Assembly (NCBI GenBank): GCA_902826685.1
Contig: CADEFT010000014.1
Span: 62,001-126,000, forward strand
Source of the DNA: an uncultured Acidobacteriota bacterium
GTDB lineage: Bacteria; Acidobacteriota; Terriglobia; Bryobacterales; Bryobacteraceae
Reading direction: 5' to 3'
Length of the DNA: 64,000 bases
A program made the translations under genes and the position numbers. Positions within the stretch are counted from its first letter, which is position 1. Each line of letters begins with the position of its first letter. Shown here piece by piece: positions 33,478 to 44,150 of the stretch. The notes beneath the pieces are model-generated. The model was not told where the DNA came from. It did not search any database and worked only from the letters and a program-made list of their open reading frames with translations.

Positions 33478-36400
33478 TGGCTGCCGGCTCCTTGTCCCGA
33501 CGCTTTGCCTTGGCGGGACCTTGCCTCAAGGCGGCGGGCGGCTCGCCGATGGGCCTCCGGGTTGGGAACGGTGTTGGGCGCGGCTGCCCCGGCGGTGAGG
33601 TGGCCGGCCAGAGACTCGATGGTCGGGTATTGGTAAAGAGCCATCAGCGGAACCTGCCGGTCGAGTTCGCGCTGCAACTCCCCGTGCAGCCGGACCAGCA
33701 ACAGGGAGTTGGCTCCGGCGTCGAAGAAACTCGTGTTCAGGCCGACGTGGGGGACGCCGAGCATGCGCTTCAGCAACTCGGTCAAGCGAGTCTCGACGGC
33801 GGAAGCGGCGCGTGCGCTCGATGGCCCGGCAGGCAGGCTGCGGTCGAGTTTGGCGAGCGCCGCCCGGTCGGCTTTGCCGTGCGCGGTGAGCGGAAAAGCG
33901 GCGACGGGCACCAGGAAGGCGGGGATCATGTACTCCGGCAATTGCTCGCGCAGCGATTGACGGAGAGCGAGCGGGTCGAGGCCGGGGCCGGCCACCAGGT
34001 AGGCGATCAGTCTTGTTTCCGGGCCGCCGGATTCGGCTACTACCAGGGCTTGCCGCACCGGCGGAATGCGCAGGCAGGCGGCTTCGATTTCACCCAACTC
34101 GACGCGGAAGCCGCGGATCTTGATCTGGTGATCGAGCCGTCCCAGATACTCGATGTCGCCGTTGGGAAGATAGCGGCCGAGGTCGCCTGAGCGGTACCAG
34201 CGGCCCTGGCCCGCCGCCTCGGGACCGAAGCGCTGCGCCGTAAGTCCGGGGCGATTCCAGTAGCCCCGCGCCACACCGTCGCCCCCCACCCGGATTTCGC
34301 CCGGCACCCCGACAGGCGCGAGATTATCGCCCGGCCCGGCGATGCGGATTTCGAGGCCGGGCAGCGGGCGGCCGATGACGCTGCGCCCGTGTTCGAGATC
34401 GCTCGCGCGGATCGGACGGTAGGTCGTGTGGACGGTGGTTTCGGTGATGCCGTACATATTGACCAACGCCGGGTGCGTGTCGCCGTGGCGCGCGAACCAG
34501 GGACGGAGGGACGGCACGTCCAGCGCTTCCCCGCCGAATATGACGTAGCGCAGGCTGGGGCAGAGGCCGCGGGATCCGGCGGCGGCGTCCATCAGGGCAC
34601 GGAAGGCCGATGGGGTCTGATTGAGGACCGTGACCCGCTCGTCGAGGAGCAATTCCCAGAGGCCGCGGGGCGAGCGTGTGACGGATTGGGGCACGAGGAC
34701 GATCCGGCCGCCGGAGCGAAGCGCGCCCCATAGCTCCCAGACCGAGAAATCGAAGGCAATGGAATGGAAGAGAGTCCAGACTTCGTTCTCGTTCCACTGA
34801 AACCAGGCATCGGTGGAAGAGAAAAGGCGGGACATCTGGCGATGTTCAACGACGACGCCCTTCGGTTCACCGGTGGAGCCGGAGGTGTAGATCATGTAGG
34901 CGGCGTTTGCGGGGTCGGGCGGATCGAGGGTGATGGCCGGAGGCTCCGGTGCGGCCGCATCGAGCAGCAGAACCTCGGCGTCGGGCCGCCCCAAGCGAGG
35001 GAGCAGGGCGGACGTGGTCAGCACGACCGGTGCGCCGCTGTCGCGGAGGATGAACTGGACGCGTTGTTCGGGGTAGGCGGGATCGATGGGCACATAGGCT
35101 CCACCGGCCTTGAGGATGGCCAGCAGGCCGACGATCGATTCGAGGGAACGCTCGACGAAAAGGCCGACGAATACTTCCGGTCCCACGCCGCGGCTTTTGA
35201 GCCGGTGCGCGACACGGTTGGCGGCCGCATCCAACTGCGCGTAGGTTAGCGACGAGCGGGAGGCGGATTCGTCGCGGATGGAGATGGCCTCGCGGTCCGG
35301 CGTGCGCGCGACCCACTGTGCGAATTCCTGGAGGAGGGTAGGGCAGGGCGGTGCGACGCTTTCCAGGTGGGTCTGGGTCACTTGACGCTCTTCCTCGGGT
35401 GGCAGCAGTGCCAGCCGGTCGACTGGCGTTTCGCTATCGTCGAGCGCGCCGCGCACCAGGGTACGGAGATGGGCGGCCAGCCGGTCGATGCGGTCGTCGC
35501 GGACCAGATCGGGATTGTAGACGATGGAGCCGCACAAGACGCGGTCCCGCACTTCAAAGACGAAATGCAAATCGTACTTGCTGGCGCCCGGTCCGATGTC
35601 GAAGGGCTGGATGGAAACGCCGGGCAGACGCAAGTCGGTGGACGCTCCGCTTTGCATCACGACGGCGACATCGCAGAGCGGGTTGCGGCTGGGGTCGCGG
35701 CGAACGCCCAGCTTGTCCACCAGGCGATCGAACGGATAGCTTTGATGGCTGAAGGCTTCGGTGGCGTGGCGGGTGACCTGGGCGAGCAGTTGGGAGAACG
35801 GGGCACCGGGCTCGACCCGGTCGCGCAGGGCGAGGGTGTTGATGTAGAACCCGATCTGACCTTCGAGTTCAGCAGCTTCGCGTCCCGCCGAAGGCACGGC
35901 CACGATCAGATCCTTTTGGCCGGTGTAGCGGTACAGCAGGGCCTTCACGGCGGCGAGTAGGGTAAGAAACAGCGTGCTCTTGTGGCGCCGCGCCAGGTCC
36001 TCGAGTTGGGCGGTTTCGGTTTCACTCCAACGGAACGATTTCACCTGGCCGCGGTAGGTCTTGACCGAGGGGCGCGGGCAATCGGCTGGGAGATCGAGAA
36101 GCGGCAGTTCGCCGCCCAGGCGCGCGAGCCAATACCGCTCCTGTGCAAGGCCCGGTTCGCTGTCGAGCAGGCGCCGTTGCCAGTCCGAAAAGTCGCGATA
36201 GTGCAGGCCCAGCGGGCGGGGAGGGGTCGCGCCCTGGTAGGCCGACATCACCTCGCGGACCAGTACGCCGATCGAGACGTCGTCGCAGACGATGTGATGG
36301 GCATTGAAGAACAGCACCCGCCGCTTTGAATCGAGGCGGAGAAGCGAGAGCCGGATGAGCGGTCCTTCGCCGAGATCGAAGGGCTGGGCGGCTTGACGGG

Positions 36401-39400
36401 CGGCTTCGGCGCGCGCCGCCGATTCCGGATCGGGGGCCCAGGCGCAATCGGCTTTCGAAACCGGGGAACGCAGAACCGCGTGGATCCACTGGCGGAGTTC
36501 GCCATCCACCATGGCGAAAGTCGTGCGCAGCGATTCGTGCCGTGCCACCACGCCGGCAAACGCGGCTTCGAGGCGCGGTTCGTCGAGCGGACCTTCCACC
36601 AGCAACGCGACGGGCATGTTGTATGCCACCGAGGCTTCGTCGATTTGAGAAAGCACCCAGATCCGGCGCTGCGCGGGCGAGGCGGCGTAGTGAGGCGCGG
36701 CGGGGATCCGTTCCAGGCGCGGCTGCCGGTGGGCGGGCGATTCGGGGACCAGGGCGGCCAGCGCTTCGATCGTGCGATGCGTGAAGACGGCCCGCACGGG
36801 GATCTCCGCGCCCAGGCGCTGGCGGATGCGGCTCACCAGTTGCGTGGCTTTCAGACTGTGGCCGCCGGTTTCGAAGAAGTCCTCTCCGAGGCCGCAGCGC
36901 TCCCGGCCGAGCACCTCGCACCAGATGGCCGCGATGGCTTGTTCCCCCGGCGTTCGCGGTGGCTTGAAGGATGCGGAAGCCCCGTGTTCGAAACGGGGAG
37001 CGGGCAAGGCGCGGCGATCCACCTTGCCCGATGGGCCGGTGGGCATCCGGTCGAGAAACTCGAAGGCCGCCGGGATCATGTAGGGCGGCAGCCGCAGCTT
37101 CAGGGACTCGCGCAGCCGGGTCTGAAGCGTTTGCGCCAGGGCCTCGCGCAATGGATCGTTGGCCAGTGGGAGCGTGGCCTCGGGCCCGGCCGCGGGAAAC
37201 TCGGGTGGAGGCGCGCCCTTCGGTACGAAGGCGGCGTCGAAGCGGCCTTCCACGCCGGAGCGTGCAAAAGACAGGTACACGTCGTAGGGGAAGGCGGGAC
37301 GATGCGCGAGTTCATAGAGGGCCTCGGGTTCGAGGCCTGTTGAAGGTTGGTCCTGACGGCGATCGCGCAACTGTTGCACGGTTTCCGCCGATGGCGCCGT
37401 CCGCAGAGCGGAGCGGAGGCTGTGGTCCTCGCTGAGCCGTGCGTTGGCGATACCGGAGAATGCGAAGGCGGCGGGACGTTCCGCGACGGCGCCGATCTGT
37501 TCGGCTCCGGGACGGCCGGCCTGCTCCCAGTCGAGCCACTCGACGGGCGTGCGCGGGGCGGCGGCCGGTCCCAGGCGGATGGCCACGTCATAGCGGAAGC
37601 GCGTCATTTCGTTCGCATCCCAGCCGCGTTTGGGCAGGATGTCCACACTCGATATCCGGGGGTAGCGGCGTGGAAGGGCGAGGAAGAACTCCGGGTGGAG
37701 TGCCAGTTCCTGGCTGGCTGCCGCCGCGGCCCGGACGCGCTCCTGCAACTCGCCGGCAGTGACGGTGGGGCGCGCCTTCGAGCATTCCACCGAGGTGTGG
37801 AACAACTCCATCAACGGCAGGCTTTTTACGTCTCCGAAAAACAGCGAGCCATCGGGTGGGAGAAGGGCAATCAGTTCGCCGATGACGGACATCAGATAAT
37901 CGGCGCCGGGAAAATACTGCACCACGGAAGGAAAAATCACGGTGTCGATGGAACCGGGCGGTACCAGACCGTCGAGCTGGTCGGCCCGGGCGTGCCGTAG
38001 CGTGACGTGCTCGAGTTTCGGGATGCGCGCCCGCAGGTCCGGCCGCCGCCGCAATTCGTCGAGCCTCTCTATGGAGCGCTGGGAAAGGTCGATGCCCAGG
38101 TAGGAGTCCAGGTGCGGCACGAGTGGAAACAGGATCAGGCCGGTACCGCAGCCGACTTCGAGCAGACGCCGCGGACCCTGGGCCAGCACTCGCGCGACCG
38201 TGTGATCGACGTATTCGTGCATGCCCGCCGCTGAGATCGGTTGCGGTTCGAGTCCGTAGCTCGAGTCCCAGCCGATGACGTTGAAGGTAGGGTCGCCGTA
38301 GTCGAGCGTGGCGCGGTAGTCGTCGTCGTGCAGACCCTGCCACAGATGGAGGCGATCGGCGAGCAGGCGCCGCCGTTCTCCGTCGACTTCCGGGTCGGCT
38401 TCATTGAGAACGGCGTAGGCGGCGAGACACCGTTCCCCGGCGGGGCCGTCGACGGCCAGCACCGCGGCGTCGCGCACGCTGGGACACGCGGTGAGTTCGG
38501 CTTCGATGCCCGCCAGCTCCATGCGGAAACCGCGGATCTTCACCTGATCGTCGAGCCGGGAGACGCATTCGAGCAGGCCGCCGGGCCGCCAGAATCCAAT
38601 GTCGCCGGTGCGGTACAGGACATCGCCGCGGCCTCCCCCGGCATAGGGGTTGGGTACAAACCGCTCGCGCGTGCGCGCCTCGTCGCGCCAATAACCTTCG
38701 CCCACGCCCACTCCGGAGACGCACAGCTCGCCGGGCACGCCGATGGGAAGCAATTGCAACTGAGCGTCGAGAACGTACATGGTGAGGTTAGCCAGGGGCC
38801 TGCCGATGGGTACCGAGCGCGCTTCCGGGTCCAAGGGAGCGGCGACAACGTGCTGGCAGATATCGTCGGCCGCTTCGGTGGGCCCGTAGGCGTTGGCGAT
38901 GGGAACCGCCGGGAACAGTTCCAGCCACCAGTTCACCAGCGAGGGCGGAGCGGATTCGCCGGTCACCAGAGCGCGTTCGAGAGCGGGCAGACGGCGCTGC
39001 GTTTCCGGCAAAGAGGCGGCGTGAGAAAGCAGGGCGCTCAAGGCGACCGGAACCAGTTCGAGAACCGTGATGCCGCGGGATTGCAGCAGCGTCCATAGCG
39101 CGGCCGGATCGCAGAGAGTCTCATAATCCGCGATGACCGTGCGGCCGCCAATCAGAACGGGTGCGAGGAATTGCCAGACCGAGATATCGGAGGAAGCGGG
39201 CGCGGTTTGCAGAAACGCGGAGCCGCCGTGGAAGGCGAGTGCGCGGAACTGCGCGTAGATGTGGTTGATCTTGCCGTCATGCCGCAGGATCGCGCCTTTG
39301 GGAACGCCGGTGGAGCCGGAGGTATACAACATGTAGGCGCGATCGGTGGGCCGGTTGATGTGGGAGGGCCGTGTGTCCGGAGCGGTCTCGCGATCGATCC

Positions 39401-42400
39401 ATAGCGTTCGAGCCGTGCCGAGGTCGAGTCCGGGAAGGCGTCCCAGGACTTCTTCGGTCGTGATCACAGCCTGCGCCTCGCTGCCCGAGACCATGCCGGC
39501 AATGCGCGCCGCTGGATAGCCTGGATCCACGGGGACGAAGGCCGCGCCGGCTTTCAGAACGCCGAGCATGGCGGCGAGGAAGCCGATGCCGCGGTCGAGC
39601 AAGACGACGGCAAAGCCGTTCCGTTCGATTCCCAGTTCGCGGAGCCGGTGCGCGATCCGGTTGGCGTGCCGATCGAGGGCAAGATAGGTGATCTGCTCAT
39701 CGCCATGTTCTGCCGCGATCCGATCGGGAGTCCGGTCGGCCTGTTGCTCGAAGAGTTCGTGAATCGTGGTGTGAAGCGGAAACTCGACGCACTCGCCGCG
39801 GAAGTCCTCGATCATTTGGTGGCGTTCGGCCGCGCTCAGCAGCGGGAGCCGCGAGAGGCGCGTCTGGGGCTCACCGGCGGCGCCGTCGAGCAGCGTCTGG
39901 AAATGCGCCGCCATACGTTCCACCGTTTCGCGGTCGAATAGATCGCGGCTATATTCGAGGACGCAAAGCAGGTTCGAACCGGTTTCCCAGGCATCGAGCA
40001 CCAGGTCGAACTGCGCATTGGTGCGTTCGAAGTTGAGATTGCGGACTTTGAGACCGGGCAGGGCGATGTCCGGCCGCGGCGCATTCTGCAGGGCGAACAT
40101 TACTTGAAACAGTGGATTGCGCGAGAGATCGCGTTCGGGCTGGAGTTCGTCCACCAGGCGCTCGAAGGGCATGTCCTGGTGGGTGTAGGCGGCCAGCGTC
40201 ATGGCGCGGGTGCGATCGAGCAGTTGGGCGAAGGTGGGATCGCCGGCCAGGTTGACGCGCAGCGGCAGGGTATTGACGAAGAAGCCGGCGAGGGATTCGG
40301 TTTCCGTCCGTGTGCGATTGGCGATGGGCGAACCGACGATGATGTCGTCCTGGGCGGAGTAGCGCGAGAGCAGCGCGGCGAAGCCGGCCAGCAGCGCCAT
40401 GAACAGCGTCCCGTCCTGGGCACGAGCCAGATCGCGCAACCTTTGCACGGTTGCGGCGCCGATTTCAAACTCGACCGATCCGCCGCGATAGCTCTGCTCG
40501 GGTGGACGGGGCCGGCCGGTGGGCAGATTGAGGTGAGCGGGGTAGCCGCCCAACTGATCTTTCCAATAGGCGCACTGCCGGCGATAGGTTTCGCCTTCCA
40601 TCCATTGCCGCTGCCAGGCGGCGTAGTCGGCATACTGCAGCGGGAGGGGCGGCAGCGGCTCGCCGCGATAGAGGGCCGAGAGCTCGTTCACCAGCACGCC
40701 GATCGACCAGCCGTCGGCGGCGATGTGATGCATGGTCAGCAGCAGAACGTGTTCGCGGTCTTCGAGGGCGAGCAGGGTGGCGCGGATGACCGGGCCGGTA
40801 CGCAGGTCGAAAGGCCGGCGGGCTTCTTCCCGCGCGATCGTTTCAAGAGCCTCCCGCCGCCGCGGCAGGGCGCGCAGATCCTGGCGGGCCAACGAAAAGC
40901 TGGTCTCGCCCACGATTTGGACCACTCCAGCGCCGGCCTCGTGGTAGGTGCTTCGCAGCACCTGGTGCCGCCGTACGATCTCGCGAAGGCTTTGCTCGAT
41001 CCGGCCGGCGTCGAGTGGGCCTTCGCATTGCAAGGCGAAGGCGACGTTGTAAAACGGGCTGCCGGGTTCCAGTTGCTGCAGGAACCACAGCCTCTCCTGC
41101 GCGAAAGAGAGAGCGAGCGGGCCGTTCGCCTCCAGCCTGGGGATGGGTTCGGCCGTCCGCGGTCCCGCGCTGCGATCGAGAAATGCCGCCAGTTCGCCGA
41201 CTCGCGGCGTGAGGAAGATCTGCCGCAGAGGGACGTCGACGCCCAGGCGCGTCCGCATCCGTGAGACGGCTTGCGTCGCCAGCAGGGAATTGCCGCCGCA
41301 CTCAAAGAAGTGACCGGTGGTTCCGATGCGGTCGAGGCTCAGCACTTCCTCAAAGATGGCGGCGAGTCCGATTTCGTGGGGCGTGCGCGGGGCGACGTAT
41401 CCGGCATCGGCGCCACGTTGGGGAGCGGGAAGGCGGGAGCGGTCGAGTTTGCCGTTGGCGGTTACCGGCAGTGCGTCGAGCGCGGTCAGGGCCGAAGGCA
41501 GCAGGAATTCCGGCAAAGTATCGCGCAAATCGGACTGCAACTGAGCGGCGGTGACCGGAGACGGCGAGGGCACGAAATAGGCGGCCAGTTCCTTGCGTCC
41601 GGGCGCGGGTTCGTAGGCCACTACGGCGGCATCGCGAACACCCGGATGGCGGCGCAGCGCGGCTTCGAGTTCGGCCGGCTCCACGCGAAAGCCGCGAATC
41701 TTCAGTTGCTGGTCGGTGCGCCCGTGGAAACGGATCGTTCCATCGGGTTGCCAGGAGGCCAGATCGCCGGTGCGGTAGAGGCGGCCCGGGCCGAACGGGT
41801 TTGGAAGGAACCGCTCCGCCGTCAGAGCCGGGGCGTTCCAGTAGCCGATCGCCACGCCGTCGCCGCCTGTGTACAATTCGCCGGGGACGCCGATGCCGGC
41901 CGGGGCGAAGTTTGAATCGAGGATGTAGACGGAGGTGCCGCGGATCGGCCGCCCGATGGCCACGGGCACGGTGGCATCGGGCTGCGGCGGGACGGTATGG
42001 CAGCAGGTGAACGTGGTGTTCTCAGTGGGGCCGTAGCCGTTGATGACACGGCCTTGCGTCAAGGCCGCGGCGGCGCGGACGACGTGGGAGGGGGACAATA
42101 CGTCGCCGCCGGCCAGTAACTGGCGGAGGCCCGTCAAATCGCCGGGTTGTTCATCCACCATCAGGTGGAACAGGCCCGAGGTCAGCCACAGCGTGGTGAC
42201 GCCTGCCTCCCGGATCAGGGTTCCGAGCGCGGCCAGCGTGAGCGGTCCCGGAGGCGCCAGAACGAGACGCGCTCCGTTGAGCAGCGCGCCCCAGATTTCA
42301 AACGTCGCGGCATCGAAACAGACCGGCGCCAGTTGCAGGAAAGTCTCGCTCGAATCGATTGAGACGAAGTCCGGATCGGCGCAGAGGCGCATCACGGCCC

Positions 42401-44150
42401 GATGAGGCACGCAAACGCCTTTGGAAACACCGGTGGACCCGGAGGTGTAGATCACGTAGACCGGATCCTCGCGTGAGGGAAGCGGCGCGTTCGGCGAGGC
42501 GCCATCGTAGGCCATGGCGCCGGCGGCGATGCCACGCGTCAGCACGATATCGGCACCCGCACTCGCGAGCATGGCATGGCGCCGTTCCGGAGGATCCTGC
42601 GGGTCGAGCGGCAGGTAAGCGGCGCCGGACTTGACGATCCCTAGCGTAGCCACGATCATTTCGAACGACCGGCCGGCGCACACGGCCACCAGGCTTCCCG
42701 GTCCGGCCCCCTGGCTCCGCAGCCACGCCGCGACGCGGGCGGATTGGCGGTCGAGTTCGGCGTAGGAGAGCGTGTGTCCTTCCGATTCGAGTGCGGTCGC
42801 ATCGGCGTGGCGGGCGGCGATTTCGCTGAACCGTTCGGCGATGGTCTGCCGGCTCGCGGCGCTATGGGCGGCACCGGACCAACGCTCGATCAGCAGGCGG
42901 CGTTCGCGGGCTGAGAGCGTGCTCAGTTCGCCTACGGGGCGGCCGGGATCTTCGGCGGCGGCACGCAGCAGGTTCACGAAGTTCGCGGCCATGCGCTCGA
43001 CTGTTGCGGCGTGGAAGCGGGCGGTGCGGTATTCGATGGTTCCCCGCCAGCCTCCGGCGCGTTCTTCGAGAATGACCGTCAGGTCGAACTTGGCGGTGGC
43101 GGTCGGGATCTGGAGCGGTTCGGCTGTCAGGCCCGCCAGTTGGAGGGTAGTCTCCGGGGTGTTCTGGAACACGAGAACCGATTCCAAGGGCGACTGATCG
43201 AATGGGATGTGCTGATGGGCGAGGGCCCCGGCGATTGCCGCGCGCGACTGCCGCACGGCATCGTGGAACGTCTGGCCGCGATCGAGCCGCAGACGCATGG
43301 GGAGCAGGTTGACGAAGTACCCAACCATCGAATGGGTGTGGGAACCGCCGCGATTGGCGAAGGGCGATCCGATCACGACTTCGTCCTGGCGGCTGTAGGC
43401 GGAAAGCAACGCGGCCCAGGCGGCCAGCGCCACCGCGAACGGCGTGGCCTGTCCGGCGCGGGCGAGTGCGTGCAGACTTTCCGCCAGCGAGGCTTCGATC
43501 GTAAACGAACAGGTGGCGCCGGCACGGCTCGAACCGGCGCCTGGGATGTCCGAAGGAAGGTTGAGAGCAGGCGGCGCGCCATCGAGATACCGCCCCCAGT
43601 GATCGGAGGCGACGTTGGCCGGCTCGGTCCGGGTCGCCTCGACCGGAGCATCGTCCACCGGAAGGGAAGAATAGAGAGAGCCCAATTCACGGGCGATCAC
43701 GCTCATCGACCATCCGTCGGCCACGATGTGATGCACCACGAGCAAAAGCACATGAGATTCGGGCGCGGTCCGGAACAAGCAGGCGCGCAGTAACGGATCG
43801 GCCGCCAGGTCGAATGGCTTCGCGGCGGCGGCAGTGGCGAGCCTGAGAGCTTCGGCTTCGTCTTGGACGGCTTGCGGAATCAGCCGCATTGTCCGTGTCT
43901 CGGGCGGTGCGATCCGCCGCTCCGGCTCGCCGAGCGGGCCACGCGCGAAGTTGGTGCGTAGCGCGTCATGGCGCGTGGCGATGGCGTTCAGCGACCGCTC
44001 AAGCGCGTCCACATCCAAAGGTCCGGTGAGCCGCACCGCGATGGGAATGTTGTAGAGGGCGCTGGGCCCTTCGATTTCCTCAACCAGCCACAGCCGTTGT
44101 TGAGCCGCCGAAAGCGGGATGGTTGTCTGCCGTTTGGTAGCCGGAGTCAT
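33474..44150 (-). CDS. Trimodular NRPS: C-A(Val)-PCP-C-A(Dab)-NMT-PCP-C-A(Thr)-PCP, no thioesterase
   Basis: 3558 residues, last synthetase of the operon. Module 1: C (HHIVADGWS about 142), A (YTSGSTG about 569; code D-A-F-W-L-G-G-T-F-K, valine type), PCP (CGGNSL about 954). Module 2: C (HHIAADGWS about 1142), A (about 1611; D-I-W-E-V-G-A-D-D-K, close to diaminobutyrate codes), interrupted before the A10 region by an N-methyltransferase (LLEVGCGTGLILFPLV about 2000), then PCP (about 2429). Module 3: C (HHIVCDDVS about 2619), A (about 3089; D-F-W-N-I-G-M-V-H-K, exact threonine code), PCP (AGANSL about 3482). The C-terminus is a basic tail without TE, reductase or terminal C domain. There is no N-terminal TubC-type docking domain. 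ATGA overlaps on both sides. The codes were read by hand against the GrsA scheme. Confidence 0.93.
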   Translation of the reverse strand: MTPATKRQTTIPLSAAQQRLWLVEEIEGPSALYNIPIAVRLTGPLDVDALERSLNAIATRHDALRTNFARGPLGEPERRIAPPETRTMRLIPQAVQDEAEALRLATAAAAKPFDLAADPLLRACLFRTAPESHVLLLVVHHIVADGWSMSVIARELGSLYSSLPVDDAPVEATRTEPANVASDHWGRYLDGAPPALNLPSDIPGAGSSRAGATCSFTIEASLAESLHALARAGQATPFAVALAAWAALLSAYSRQDEVVIGSPFANRGGSHTHSMVGYFVNLLPMRLRLDRGQTFHDAVRQSRAAIAGALAHQHIPFDQSPLESVLVFQNTPETTLQLAGLTAEPLQIPTATAKFDLTVILEERAGGWRGTIEYRTARFHAATVERMAANFVNLLRAAAEDPGRPVGELSTLSARERRLLIERWSGAAHSAASRQTIAERFSEIAARHADATALESEGHTLSYAELDRQSARVAAWLRSQGAGPGSLVAVCAGRSFEMIVATLGIVKSGAAYLPLDPQDPPERRHAMLASAGADIVLTRGIAAGAMAYDGASPNAPLPSREDPVYVIYTSGSTGVSKGVCVPHRAVMRLCADPDFVSIDSSETFLQLAPVCFDAATFEIWGALLNGARLVLAPPGPLTLAALGTLIREAGVTTLWLTSGLFHLMVDEQPGDLTGLRQLLAGGDVLSPSHVVRAAAALTQGRVINGYGPTENTTFTCCHTVPPQPDATVPVAIGRPIRGTSVYILDSNFAPAGIGVPGELYTGGDGVAIGYWNAPALTAERFLPNPFGPGRLYRTGDLASWQPDGTIRFHGRTDQQLKIRGFRVEPAELEAALRRHPGVRDAAVVAYEPAPGRKELAAYFVPSPSPVTAAQLQSDLRDTLPEFLLPSALTALDALPVTANGKLDRSRLPAPQRGADAGYVAPRTPHEIGLAAIFEEVLSLDRIGTTGHFFECGGNSLLATQAVSRMRTRLGVDVPLRQIFLTPRVGELAAFLDRSAGPRTAEPIPRLEANGPLALSFAQERLWFLQQLEPGSPFYNVAFALQCEGPLDAGRIEQSLREIVRRHQVLRSTYHEAGAGVVQIVGETSFSLARQDLRALPRRREALETIAREEARRPFDLRTGPVIRATLLALEDREHVLLLTMHHIAADGWSIGVLVNELSALYRGEPLPPLPLQYADYAAWQRQWMEGETYRRQCAYWKDQLGGYPAHLNLPTGRPRPPEQSYRGGSVEFEIGAATVQRLRDLARAQDGTLFMALLAGFAALLSRYSAQDDIIVGSPIANRTRTETESLAGFFVNTLPLRVNLAGDPTFAQLLDRTRAMTLAAYTHQDMPFERLVDELQPERDLSRNPLFQVMFALQNAPRPDIALPGLKVRNLNFERTNAQFDLVLDAWETGSNLLCVLEYSRDLFDRETVERMAAHFQTLLDGAAGEPQTRLSRLPLLSAAERHQMIEDFRGECVEFPLHTTIHELFEQQADRTPDRIAAEHGDEQITYLALDRHANRIAHRLRELGIERNGFAVVLLDRGIGFLAAMLGVLKAGAAFVPVDPGYPAARIAGMVSGSEAQAVITTEEVLGRLPGLDLGTARTLWIDRETAPDTRPSHINRPTDRAYMLYTSGSTGVPKGAILRHDGKINHIYAQFRALAFHGGSAFLQTAPASSDISVWQFLAPVLIGGRTVIADYETLCDPAALWTLLQSRGITVLELVPVALSALLSHAASLPETQRRLPALERALVTGESAPPSLVNWWLELFPAVPIANAYGPTEAADDICQHVVAAPLDPEARSVPIGRPLANLTMYVLDAQLQLLPIGVPGELCVSGVGVGEGYWRDEARTRERFVPNPYAGGGRGDVLYRTGDIGFWRPGGLLECVSRLDDQVKIRGFRMELAGIEAELTACPSVRDAAVLAVDGPAGERCLAAYAVLNEADPEVDGERRRLLADRLHLWQGLHDDDYRATLDYGDPTFNVIGWDSSYGLEPQPISAAGMHEYVDHTVARVLAQGPRRLLEVGCGTGLILFPLVPHLDSYLGIDLSQRSIERLDELRRRPDLRARIPKLEHVTLRHARADQLDGLVPPGSIDTVIFPSVVQYFPGADYLMSVIGELIALLPPDGSLFFGDVKSLPLMELFHTSVECSKARPTVTAGELQERVRAAAAASQELALHPEFFLALPRRYPRISSVDILPKRGWDANEMTRFRYDVAIRLGPAAAPRTPVEWLDWEQAGRPGAEQIGAVAERPAAFAFSGIANARLSEDHSLRSALRTAPSAETVQQLRDRRQDQPSTGLEPEALYELAHRPAFPYDVYLSFARSGVEGRFDAAFVPKGAPPPEFPAAGPEATLPLANDPLREALAQTLQTRLRESLKLRLPPYMIPAAFEFLDRMPTGPSGKVDRRALPAPRFEHGASASFKPPRTPGEQAIAAIWCEVLGRERCGLGEDFFETGGHSLKATQLVSRIRQRLGAEIPVRAVFTHRTIEALAALVPESPAHRQPRLERIPAAPHYAASPAQRRIWVLSQIDEASVAYNMPVALLVEGPLDEPRLEAAFAGVVARHESLRTTFAMVDGELRQWIHAVLRSPVSKADCAWAPDPESAARAEAARQAAQPFDLGEGPLIRLSLLRLDSKRRVLFFNAHHIVCDDVSIGVLVREVMSAYQGATPPRPLGLHYRDFSDWQRRLLDSEPGLAQERYWLARLGGELPLLDLPADCPRPSVKTYRGQVKSFRWSETETAQLEDLARRHKSTLFLTLLAAVKALLYRYTGQKDLIVAVPSAGREAAELEGQIGFYINTLALRDRVEPGAPFSQLLAQVTRHATEAFSHQSYPFDRLVDKLGVRRDPSRNPLCDVAVVMQSGASTDLRLPGVSIQPFDIGPGASKYDLHFVFEVRDRVLCGSIVYNPDLVRDDRIDRLAAHLRTLVRGALDDSETPVDRLALLPPEEERQVTQTHLESVAPPCPTLLQEFAQWVARTPDREAISIRDESASRSSLTYAQLDAAANRVAHRLKSRGVGPEVFVGLFVERSLESIVGLLAILKAGGAYVPIDPAYPEQRVQFILRDSGAPVVLTTSALLPRLGRPDAEVLLLDAAAPEPPAITLDPPDPANAAYMIYTSGSTGEPKGVVVEHRQMSRLFSSTDAWFQWNENEVWTLFHSIAFDFSVWELWGALRSGGRIVLVPQSVTRSPRGLWELLLDERVTVLNQTPSAFRALMDAAAGSRGLCPSLRYVIFGGEALDVPSLRPWFARHGDTHPALVNMYGITETTVHTTYRPIRASDLEHGRSVIGRPLPGLEIRIAGPGDNLAPVGVPGEIRVGGDGVARGYWNRPGLTAQRFGPEAAGQGRWYRSGDLGRYLPNGDIEYLGRLDHQIKIRGFRVELGEIEAACLRIPPVRQALVVAESGGPETRLIAYLVAGPGLDPLALRQSLREQLPEYMIPAFLVPVAAFPLTAHGKADRAALAKLDRSLPAGPSSARAASAVETRLTELLKRMLGVPHVGLNTSFFDAGANSLLLVRLHGELQRELDRQVPLMALYQYPTIESLAGHLTAGAAAPNTVPNPEAHRRAARRLEARSRQGKASGQGAGSQ

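Noticed and set aside
36240..36310. Heterocyclisation (Cy) domain in module 3 of the trimodular NRPS because of HHIVCDDVS
   Set aside because: The HHxxxD core is intact; Cy domains have DxxxxD instead of HHxxxD, and the module activates Thr with a standard C-domain sequence around it.
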